Shown in pieces: positions 1 through 6,812 of a stretch of DNA of 64,000 bases. The stretch is taken from positions 372,001 to 436,000 of the forward strand of contig CAZFRM010000001.1 of NCBI GenBank assembly GCA_964521255.1, given 5' to 3'. The number at the start of each line of letters is the position of its first letter. The stretch's first letter is position 1. This DNA is from ZC4RG29 sp964521255. Lineage in GTDB: Bacteria > Bacteroidota > Bacteroidia > Cytophagales > Cyclobacteriaceae. Under the pieces are notes generated by a model. It worked only from the letters and a program-made list of their open reading frames with translations, did not search any database and was not told where the DNA came from. The position numbers were made by a program, and so were the translations under genes.

Positions 1-293
1 ACCCGAACAGGAAATGTAACCTGTTGTATGGAGTATCCTTCGTAATAATGAAATCTGCCTTGCATGGCCAGTATCTTCTTGCCGTGAATCTTTCCATACA
101 CTAATCTTCCCTTGTGATACTCAACAGTTGAAATTGGAAAATGAGGAATGTCTTTGTATTCAATAACCAGTGGGTCAATAATTTCTTTTACAAATAACTC
201 ACCTAAACCTGTGCCGAGGATAACACTAATGTCAGGATGCAGAACACCACATCCTTCAAGGTACTTGACGGTTTCATTTATTCCTTTCAACAT
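1..293 (-). CDS. purine nucleoside phosphorylase, partial (window edge)
   Basis: Only the first 97 codons lie in the window; the rest continues past base 1. The reading starts at an ATG (bases 293-291) and shows VILGTGLG near residues 24-31, the glycine-rich phosphate-binding loop of the trimeric purine nucleoside phosphorylase family. GRFHYYEGY follows near residues 80-88, matching the family's conserved GRxHxYEG segment. Such enzymes split purine (deoxy)ribonucleosides with phosphate into free base and ribose-1-phosphate in the cytoplasmic salvage pathway. The family assignment is firm from two motifs in the right order. Substrate preference (guanosine/inosine or methylthioadenosine) cannot be judged from this part. 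Confidence 0.85.
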   Translation of the reverse strand, partial: MLKGINETVKYLEGCGVLHPDISVILGTGLGELFVKEIIDPLVIEYKDIPHFPISTVEYHKGRLVYGKIHGKKILAMQGRFHYYEGYSIQQVTFPVR

Positions 294-590
294 AGTTTTA
301 TGAAGATTACAATTATGGTAAAGTGCAATTCGTTAACTGATATGACATCACTAAAAATGTTTTTTTATTCCTCATCTCTTCCCTTCTAAGGAACTCATTA
401 AGTTTTGAGTTTCGGGCCTCACCCCATCCTCGCTTTCTGCAACCGGAAAGTTTACAATTCCCCTCTCCGAAAAAGGAGAGGGGGAACTAAGCTTTCACGA
501 CTCATGAGTTTTTGATCAGTTTGAAAATACACATTTATAATATCCAGATTGAGAAGCAAAGGGATTTTAGAAATGCTCATAACAAATAAA
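294..590. other. intergenic region with one palindrome, no gene seen
   Basis: About 300 bases between the phosphorylase start and the end of the M2 peptidase gene. It should hold the phosphorylase promoter, but I see no clean TAnnTTTG box on the minus strand. The only structure is the hairpin listed at 460-483. No ORF with protein-like character was found in either strand. Confidence 0.5.
460..483. repeat. perfect 9-bp stem-loop of the CTCTCC/GGAGAG type
   Basis: CCCCTCTCC, a six-base GAAAAA loop and GGAGAGGGG form a perfect stem. A GCCTCACCCCATCC string lies about 45 bases upstream. The same layout (GCCTCATCCC, then CTTCTCC-GAAA-GGAGAAG) recurs at 59930-59960, and a related hairpin lies at 36799-36818. 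I read these as members of one dispersed palindromic family. It could also act as a weak terminator for the M2 peptidase gene, but there is no T-run. Confidence 0.6.
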
Positions 591-2411
591 TCACAAACTT
601 TCAGGTAAAGTATGCTGTCTTCCCTGATTTTGTTTTTTCAGCCAATCCATTAGAGGAGAAAAATAATCCAGCAAAGGTTTAGCGCTTATCTCTGTTCCCA
701 GGTTTGATTTCAGATGTTCACGCCAATCGATTGTAGCGCCGGTCTCCATCATACTTTTCATAAAATCACCCACCTCTTTGTTTCCCCAATAATTTGTATC
801 ATGTACATCCTGCTTCAAAATATTTTTAGCAATGTGATCGTGGAATTGGAAAAGAAGAATCTCTGCTATAGAGTAATCGTAATATTGAGCTGCGTCATCG
901 ATAATGTGCGTCTTTGTGCAGGCATCACAAAATTCTTCGCCGCGTTCAGTTGGAGGTACAATGCCCTGATATTTTTTGGCTAACTCCCACCACGTTTTAT
1001 TTACCTGATCCATAGGAAGATTTTCAGCGTATAATTTATTTTCAAATTGCGTCATTACGCCGGCGCCCCAGGGAATTACAATGATATGACTAAGCGCATC
1101 GAACAACATCTTCAAAGTATCATTGCTCACTACATTATTCGGTATGAGACCAACGGATTGAAGTAATGGTTTTTGTAATGATGCAAGTCCGATTTGGCTT
1201 CCCATCGCTTCATGGTAGGCACGATTTGCACCACCACGCAACGTGTAGGGAACTTCAGGACGAGAGTAAGAAATGTAATAGTAGATGTGACCCAACTCAT
1301 GCAAACTTGTTTCCCACCAGTCGGTAGTAGGTTCAATGCTCATCAGCGAACGAACATCTTCCTTCAAATCCATATGCCATGCCGATGCGTGGTTATTCTT
1401 TTTGTAAGGAGCATCCGGAGGCAATGGATACAAACTCGATTTATCATAAAAGCTGGCAGGAAGTGAAGGAAATCCGAGCGATACATAAAACTCTTCACCT
1501 TTTCTTACTATCCATTCAGATGACTTTTTCTTTAATGTATCATCCAGGTTCAGGCCTTCAACTTTTACCAACGCGGTCCAATCTTGTCCCCACTGATTAG
1601 GCAGCCAATGTGCCGGTAGAAATTCAGGTACAGGTTTTTTATATTTTCTTGCCAACTCGTATCGAGCCCATGTATGCAACTCACGATAAAGAGGCCACAC
1701 TTCCTTGATGAAACCCTCTGTCATCGTGATCATTTCATCTCTTGTCATTCCATATTCCGATACCTGGTAGGTGAAAAAATCAGAAAATCCCAAACCCTGA
1801 ACCGTTTCATTTCGAAGTGACCGAAGTTTTTCCAATCCCGGTTTCAATTCTTTTCCTACTTCTTTGCTGGCGTTCCATGCTTTCAGTTTCTCATTTACAT
1901 TGGCATCACTTACGAGAATGTTATTGATATCATTTTTGGTTACCGACTTCCTGTCAATTTTAAAATCAAAGCCATAAAGGATTTTCGTTTGATCTCCTGA
2001 AACTTTAATTAACTCTTTCACAGCTTCAGCCGCTGTTGCAGGGCTTCCTCCTGCTGCAAATAATATTGCTTCAAACTGTTTTACTTGTAAAAGAGTGAGC
2101 TGTTCTTTGATCGCGAGATATTTTTTTGATGAATCAATATTTGCCTGGCTCCCTAAGTAATCGGTATATTTTTGCTTGGTCTCTTCGTAAATTTTTTGAG
2201 TTGCCGTATCTCCCTCAACAATTTTTGTGTTTAGCGTCCACTCAGCTTCTGCTGATATTGTATACAACTTTTGAAATTCTTCGTTGTAAGCAGTCAGGTA
2301 AGCATCAGCTTGTTGTTGTAGTTTTGCTTTCTGTTCTTCAGGTGACGGTTTGCAGGAAGCAAGAATAACAAAGGCAAGGATGAATGCTTTGGAGCAATCG
2401 CGCAAGTTCAT
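591..2411 (-). CDS. M2 family (ACE-like) zinc metallopeptidase, lipoprotein
   Basis: A 606-residue peptidyl-dipeptidase homolog. The N-terminus has a basic start, a hydrophobic stretch and LASC with the cysteine at residue 20, a typical lipobox, so the protein should be lipid-anchored in the envelope. The zinc site is HELGH at residues 371-375, followed by HEAMGS at 400-405 whose Glu401 is the third zinc ligand, as in angiotensin-converting enzymes. Length fits a single-domain M2 enzyme. It probably trims dipeptides from imported or extracellular peptides. It is divergent from the acyl-CoA dehydrogenase gene and appears to stand alone. Function is inferred from the family; the substrate is unknown. 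Confidence 0.9.
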   Translation of the reverse strand: MNLRDCSKAFILAFVILASCKPSPEEQKAKLQQQADAYLTAYNEEFQKLYTISAEAEWTLNTKIVEGDTATQKIYEETKQKYTDYLGSQANIDSSKKYLAIKEQLTLLQVKQFEAILFAAGGSPATAAEAVKELIKVSGDQTKILYGFDFKIDRKSVTKNDINNILVSDANVNEKLKAWNASKEVGKELKPGLEKLRSLRNETVQGLGFSDFFTYQVSEYGMTRDEMITMTEGFIKEVWPLYRELHTWARYELARKYKKPVPEFLPAHWLPNQWGQDWTALVKVEGLNLDDTLKKKSSEWIVRKGEEFYVSLGFPSLPASFYDKSSLYPLPPDAPYKKNNHASAWHMDLKEDVRSLMSIEPTTDWWETSLHELGHIYYYISYSRPEVPYTLRGGANRAYHEAMGSQIGLASLQKPLLQSVGLIPNNVVSNDTLKMLFDALSHIIVIPWGAGVMTQFENKLYAENLPMDQVNKTWWELAKKYQGIVPPTERGEEFCDACTKTHIIDDAAQYYDYSIAEILLFQFHDHIAKNILKQDVHDTNYWGNKEVGDFMKSMMETGATIDWREHLKSNLGTEISAKPLLDYFSPLMDWLKKQNQGRQHTLPESL

Positions 2412-2624
2412 AAATAGTCCTGTTTAGGTAATGCTCGAAAGATAGAAAATAGAATGAAATATTCATTCGCTACATACAACAACATCCCGTTATTGAAGGT
2501 CAATGCTCCTTTTAAGAATTTATGCACATATTGATGCCCTTTCTTAACGATTAACAATTCACGATTAACTTTTTTACTAACGTCTAAAACCGTTATACTT
2601 GATTATCACTAAACAATTTCCGTC

Positions 2625-3980
2625 ATGGCCATCTTCAAAAAACTCAAGGCAGTTGCCAGTATTCTTCAAAACCTGGATATGGATAAAATAGCTAAGCTTT
2701 CTGCTAAAGTAGACCTTAACAAAATGGTAGGCCTTGTCAGCAGCATGAAAGAAGAGGACTTGCAAAAGCTCATGAAGTTTATGGAGGGAGGAAAAAAGAA
2801 ATATGAATTCCCCGAGGTGGATGGCGACTTCTATGATTTACATGCGTTGCTTACACCCGATGAGCGCGCCATTCAATTGCAGGTTCGTGAGTATATGAAC
2901 AAAGAAGTAAAACCCATTGTAAATTCATATTGGCTCAAAGATGAATTTCCTCATCAGGTAATTCCAGAGATGGCCAAACTGAATATTTGTGGACTTACCT
3001 ACGAAGGGTATGGTTGTCCCGGGCGTTCATCTTTATTGGAAGGATTTCTCGCTATGGAGATGGCGAGAGTGGATACTTCCATATCTACTTTCTTTGGTGT
3101 ACAAAGTGGACTGGCAATGGGATCTATTTACTACTGTGGATCTGAAGAACAAAAAAACAAATGGCTTCCGCCAATGCAAAAAATGGAATTGATCGGAGCG
3201 TTTGGATTGACTGAACCCGAAGTAGGTTCCGGTGTTGCTGGTGGACTCACCTGTACTTGCAAAAGAGATGGCGACAAATGGATTCTTAATGGACAAAAAA
3301 AATGGATTGGCAATGCTACCTTCAGTGACCTCACCGTTATATGGGCGCGTGATCTTGATGATGGAAATGTAAAGGGCTTTATTGTAGAAAAAGATTTTGC
3401 TGGTTTCAAAGCTGAAAAGATAAAAGGAAAGATGGCCCTTCGTATCGTCCAGAATGCGTTGATCACATTAACCAACTGCGAAGTGCCTGAAACACATCGA
3501 TTGCAAAATGCAAATTCGTTTAAAGACACTGCAAAAGTATTGCGCATGACCAGGGCCGGAGTTGCCTGGCAAGCGGTTGGTTGTGCCCGCGGTGCTTACG
3601 AAAGTGCATTGCGTTATACCAATGAGCGAAAACAATTTGGAAGAACGATTAGCAGCTTTCAAATGGTGCAAGATCTGCTTGTTGAAATGCTAAGCAACTT
3701 AACGGCCATGCAAACTATGGTATGCAGATTATCTCAACTACAGGACCAAAACAAACTGACAGATGAGCAAGCTTCACTAGCAAAAGTTTTTTGCACATTG
3801 AGAACGCGGGACATTGTTAGTCACGCAAGAGAATTATTTGGCGGAAATGGAATTCTGATTGAGAATGACATCGCCCGGTTTGTTGCCGATGCAGAAGCGA
3901 TTTATTCCTATGAAGGAACAAAGGAGATTAATACATTGATTGTAGGAAGAGCCATCACCGGTCAAAGCGCCTTTGTTTAG
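2625..3980 (+). CDS. acyl-CoA dehydrogenase, glutaryl-CoA dehydrogenase-like, with N-terminal extension
   Basis: A 451-residue FAD enzyme. The core from about residue 72 follows acyl-CoA dehydrogenases: FGLTEPEVGSG and KKWIGNA segments around the flavin, and a C-terminal YEGTKEIN whose Glu430 sits where the catalytic base of glutaryl-CoA/medium-chain dehydrogenases is found. The ending VGRAITG resembles glutaryl-CoA dehydrogenase more than short-chain enzymes. The first 60 residues are an added lysine-rich, probably helical segment not usual in the family. It would oxidise an acyl-CoA thioester, passing electrons to ETF. The 3' end overlaps the convergent glycosyltransferase gene by 26 bases. 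A one-mismatch -7 box (TATACTTG) lies at 2594-2601. Confidence 0.9.
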   Translation: MAIFKKLKAVASILQNLDMDKIAKLSAKVDLNKMVGLVSSMKEEDLQKLMKFMEGGKKKYEFPEVDGDFYDLHALLTPDERAIQLQVREYMNKEVKPIVNSYWLKDEFPHQVIPEMAKLNICGLTYEGYGCPGRSSLLEGFLAMEMARVDTSISTFFGVQSGLAMGSIYYCGSEEQKNKWLPPMQKMELIGAFGLTEPEVGSGVAGGLTCTCKRDGDKWILNGQKKWIGNATFSDLTVIWARDLDDGNVKGFIVEKDFAGFKAEKIKGKMALRIVQNALITLTNCEVPETHRLQNANSFKDTAKVLRMTRAGVAWQAVGCARGAYESALRYTNERKQFGRTISSFQMVQDLLVEMLSNLTAMQTMVCRLSQLQDQNKLTDEQASLAKVFCTLRTRDIVSHARELFGGNGILIENDIARFVADAEAIYSYEGTKEINTLIVGRAITGQSAFV

Positions 3981-5172
3981 ATTTAGCTTCCCGGAAATCA
4001 TTAACAATAACTGAAGTAAATTTTTCACCGAGAGATTTACGCGAATAAGATTTCTCTGCTAAAGCTCGGGCAGAACGTTGATACTCGTCAACCAGATTCC
4101 TGTCACTCAAAAACAATTTGATCTTATTAACAAAATCTATTGGCTGATGCGGATCGACATATATACCGCATTTGTTTGCTTCAATTTCATTTCTAATCCA
4201 TCCACCAAAATTTATGATAATTAATTTGCCTGCTGAAAGACCATCAAAATATTTGTTGGGTGAACCCGTTTCAAGAACAGGCACGGGTTTGTAGCACACA
4301 AATACAGCATCACTTACATTCATAACTTCATTAACACCATCACGCGTTTGGAAGGGAATAAAAAATAAATTGTTTAATCCCATTTGTTTCGATGAGGCTT
4401 TGAGTTTATCCAGCATAGCGCCTTCCCCACAAAGTAAAAATGTAACCGGAAGATTATTTTGCTGACTTGCTTTCGCACATTCAAGAAAATACTCCAATCC
4501 ATTTGCTAACCCTATCGCCCCAATGTAGGATATCACAAACCGACCTTTAACATGAAATTTATTTTCCAATGCAGCAATCTTTTCAGCGGGTTGATAGAAA
4601 CAGGTGTCCGACATATTCGGAATAAGATGCACTACTTTATTTCTTGCTCTCCGTTCAATATTTTCTTTTATCGCTGATGATAAAGCAACAATAGATAAAG
4701 ATTCAGAATAAATTTTCTTTTCAAGCCAAAACAAAAATTTTTTCAATAAAGAAATCTTAACAAATCCCATTTGAATGGGAGCTTCCGGCCAGAGGTCGCC
4801 AACTTCAAAAATGTATGGAATCTTGTATCTGCGTTTTATCCATAGGGCAGCAATGCCAATCGTCAGGGGAACAGAGATAGCATAAACAATATCCACATCT
4901 CTGTACAAAGAAGATCGTCTTAAGGTACCGACAACAAATTTTAAAAAGGAAAAACTCCGTTGTGTAAAACCATAGCTATTGTCATATCCAACGGGGAGGG
5001 AATAAACTGTAATGTCATCCATTCTTTCCTGCTGAAATTCATCACTATCATTTCCTGTAATGACTTTCACATCATGGCCTTGATCAATCAGGGCCTTAGC
5101 CAAATAATATGAACGTACAGCACCACCACGGTGAGGAGATTTAAAATGCTGATGCAGAATTAAAACTTTCAC
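3955..5172 (-). CDS. glycosyltransferase family 4
   Basis: Roughly 405 residues with the two Rossmann-like domains of GT-B enzymes. The N-terminus reads KVLILHQHFKSP followed by a GGAVRSYYLAKAL segment, typical of WbuB-type family 4 transferases. The C-terminal half has GSPNKYFDGLSAGK and EANKCGIYVDP, the nucleotide-sugar binding part with its conserved glutamates. The reading frame opens at a TTG (5184), but a GTG at 5172 gives the usual family start just before KVLILHQ and is preferred here. It probably adds a sugar during surface polysaccharide assembly; donor and acceptor are not readable. No other glycan gene adjoins it; nucleotide-sugar genes lie 23 kb away. Confidence 0.85.
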   Translation of the reverse strand: MKVLILHQHFKSPHRGGAVRSYYLAKALIDQGHDVKVITGNDSDEFQQERMDDITVYSLPVGYDNSYGFTQRSFSFLKFVVGTLRRSSLYRDVDIVYAISVPLTIGIAALWIKRRYKIPYIFEVGDLWPEAPIQMGFVKISLLKKFLFWLEKKIYSESLSIVALSSAIKENIERRARNKVVHLIPNMSDTCFYQPAEKIAALENKFHVKGRFVISYIGAIGLANGLEYFLECAKASQQNNLPVTFLLCGEGAMLDKLKASSKQMGLNNLFFIPFQTRDGVNEVMNVSDAVFVCYKPVPVLETGSPNKYFDGLSAGKLIIINFGGWIRNEIEANKCGIYVDPHQPIDFVNKIKLFLSDRNLVDEYQRSARALAEKSYSRKSLGEKFTSVIVNDFREAKSKQRRFDR

Positions 5173-5243
5173 AAAGACATCCAATTAAGGTATGTGGCAG
5201 AGAATACACAATTATTAGATAAAAAAGAGTTTATCAGACCACC

Positions 5244-5288
5244 AAAAAAAACGAAAACCTCCAGGATTAAAAAATCCGGGAGGTTTTC
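5244..5288 (-). terminator. intrinsic terminator of the sigma factor operon
   Basis: GAAAACCTCC (5253-5262) pairs with GGAGGTTTTC (5279-5288). An inner GGATT/AATCC extends the stem across one mismatch. On the minus strand the hairpin is followed by a run of eight T (bases 5251-5244). It lies just after the last gene of the sigma operon. Confidence 0.85.
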
Positions 5289-5306
5289 TGGGGTCAGTCT
5301 TAACGA

Positions 5307-5537
5307 CTAATCTTTCGTTTTCACGCCACGGGCATAGCTTAATATGCTAAGCACCGTTTGTGATGAGGGCTCGAGCACCGCGCCTTCAAGTCTTTTCTTA
5401 ATGGCGCTGAGTTCGTTGTAGAGGGCAAGCAATTCAGAATCGCAAAGAAGGGCATTATTAATCTCCTTCTCCTCCTTCTCCGTAATCTCTCGGTATAAAT
5501 ACCTGATCAAATCGTGTTCGGTAAACGTCTTTATCAT
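5307..5537 (-). CDS. small sigma-factor-linked protein, possible anti-sigma element
   Basis: A 76-residue soluble, charged protein encoded directly behind the ECF sigma factor and overlapping it by 80 bases in another frame. It opens with MIKTFTEHDLIRYLYRE and continues with two predicted helices rich in Glu, Leu and Lys. The length and position resemble the short helical N-terminal domain of anti-sigma factors, but there is no zinc-binding HxxxCxxC motif and no membrane segment. I do not recognise a named family. A role in controlling the adjacent sigma factor is inferred only from gene order and from the shared terminator behind it. Confidence 0.7.
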   Translation of the reverse strand: MIKTFTEHDLIRYLYREITEKEEKEINNALLCDSELLALYNELSAIKKRLEGAVLEPSSQTVLSILSYARGVKTKD

Positions 5538-6108
5538 AGGCTCTGGATTTTGACATTTTTTTTCTAAGATTTATGAGTGCATATCGCATTCTTCCTAATG
5601 CCGTATTAATGCTGACGCCCGTCCTGTCCGCAATCTCCTGAAAACTCATCTGGAGAAAATGCCTCATAATCAACACCTGCTTTTGTTCGTCAGGTAATTC
5701 CTTAATTAACGTACGCAGGCGCGCTTTATTATCTTTTGCTACCTGCTTCGATTCAACTGATTCTTCACAAAATTCCATACCGTTTAAAACGGCGCTTCCA
5801 TCCTCCAGAACAATTTCCGGATACCGCTTACATTTTCTAAAATGGTCTATGGAAAGGTTATGTGCGATACGACTTAACCATGGCGCAAATTTCCCCTCTT
5901 CATTGTAACGCCCGCTACGGATGGTATTAATTGCTTTGATAAATGTTTCCTGCAATAAATCTTCGGCTATGTACCGGTCTTTAACTATCAGATAGATAGC
6001 AGTATAAACCTTGGATTTATGTCGGTGGAGAAGCAATTCGAAAGCCTCCTCGTTACCATCCTGATAGAGCGACACCAATTTGCTGTCACTGAATCTTTTG
6101 TCTATCAT
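5458..6108 (-). CDS. ECF-type RNA polymerase sigma factor
   Basis: 216 residues with the two conserved regions of sigma-70 ECF factors. Region 2 covers about residues 22-92 and includes DRYIAEDLLQETFIKA and the APWLSRIAHNLSIDHFRK stretch. Region 4 covers about 135-185 with LPDEQKQVLIMRHF and the helix-turn-helix SFQEIADRTGVSINTALGR. A roughly 30-residue tail after region 4 is encoded in the stretch that overlaps the next gene. It should direct RNA polymerase to a stress or envelope regulon. The partner gene right behind it suggests post-translational control. The family is certain; the regulon is unknown. Confidence 0.93.
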   Translation of the reverse strand: MIDKRFSDSKLVSLYQDGNEEAFELLLHRHKSKVYTAIYLIVKDRYIAEDLLQETFIKAINTIRSGRYNEEGKFAPWLSRIAHNLSIDHFRKCKRYPEIVLEDGSAVLNGMEFCEESVESKQVAKDNKARLRTLIKELPDEQKQVLIMRHFLQMSFQEIADRTGVSINTALGRMRYALINLRKKMSKSRAYDKDVYRTRFDQVFIPRDYGEGGEGD

Positions 6109-6287
6109 TCTTTTCTCGCTTTAGGTAACGTAGAAGTAAGTTTCGATAGTTTGGTGGTTAGGTGTAATTGATTGGGACTGAAAAGATAGCAACTTTAGTG
6201 ATGCAGACAAAAAAAAATTTTGAAAATTCTTGTGCGCACCAAAATTTCTTTAGGTATTTGTCCGAAAATTTGAGCACATAACATTGT

Positions 6288-6674
6288 ATGCCAGACACAA
6301 AGAAGCGCGTTATTAAAAGCCTTGACAATTTAACTGAGGACTTAAAGGATCTTCTCCGCAAACAGTACCCTAACGGATATGAGGGGAGCATATCAAGAAT
6401 CATCACCGCAAAAAAAGAACCAATTTTTGTTTTTCCGCTTGAAACTGATGATTCAATAATATTAGTAAAGGTACCCGCTACAAAAAATAGCGATGGCGGG
6501 TATGATGTTGAGTCAAATCCTGAAACTGAATTTGATAATTCCGGGGAAGATGATTACAACAGCAGCGGTAGCGGTGAAGATTTTGAAGGCGGTAGCAGTG
6601 AAGAAGATTACGATGAGAGTGGTGGAAAAGGCAGTAGCCGGGAGGCAAGCTACGATCCTGACTTCGATGCATAA
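6288..6674 (+). CDS. hypothetical protein with acidic, Gly/Ser-rich C-terminal tail
   Basis: 128 residues in two parts. Residues 1-65 look folded: helices around KSLDNLTEDLKDLLRKQYP, then strands around EPIFVFPLETDDSIILVKVP. Residues 66-128 are almost only Asp, Glu, Gly, Ser, Asn and Tyr and should be disordered and strongly negative. No signal peptide, cysteines or membrane segment. I do not recognise the family. The gene is monocistronic, facing away from the sigma factor gene and closed by a strong terminator at 6719-6749, which supports that it is expressed. Acidic low-complexity tails can serve protein, basic-peptide or metal binding; that is speculation here. Confidence 0.75.
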   Translation: MPDTKKRVIKSLDNLTEDLKDLLRKQYPNGYEGSISRIITAKKEPIFVFPLETDDSIILVKVPATKNSDGGYDVESNPETEFDNSGEDDYNSSGSGEDFEGGSSEEDYDESGGKGSSREASYDPDFDA

Positions 6675-6718
6675 GTTCTGATTACTAAAATAAATAATCA
6701 GCTTTAAATGATTTAGGA

Positions 6719-6749
6719 ACACCATCTTTGCAGATGGTGTTTTTCTTTT
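6719..6749 (+). terminator. intrinsic terminator behind the acidic-tail gene
   Basis: ACACCATC (6719-6726) and GATGGTGT (6733-6740) form a perfect 8-bp stem with a TTTGCA loop, followed by TTTTCTTTT. It separates the acidic-tail gene from uvrA. Confidence 0.9.
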
Positions 6750-6812
6750 GCTTTGCTCAAATTAACGGGAACATATAAAAATTATAACCGTTTAGATTTT
6801 TTAGGGAATTCC

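Noticed and set aside
714..983. 89-residue plus-strand ORF inside the M2 peptidase gene
   Set aside because: Antisense shadow of a gene with an intact zinc-peptidase site.
3131..3547. 138-residue minus-strand ORF inside the first acyl-CoA dehydrogenase gene
   Set aside because: Antisense shadow; the plus frame holds all motifs of the family.
6753..6812. Upstream extension of uvrA to a TTG
   Set aside because: It begins directly behind the terminator of the previous gene and adds 20 residues with no family match.
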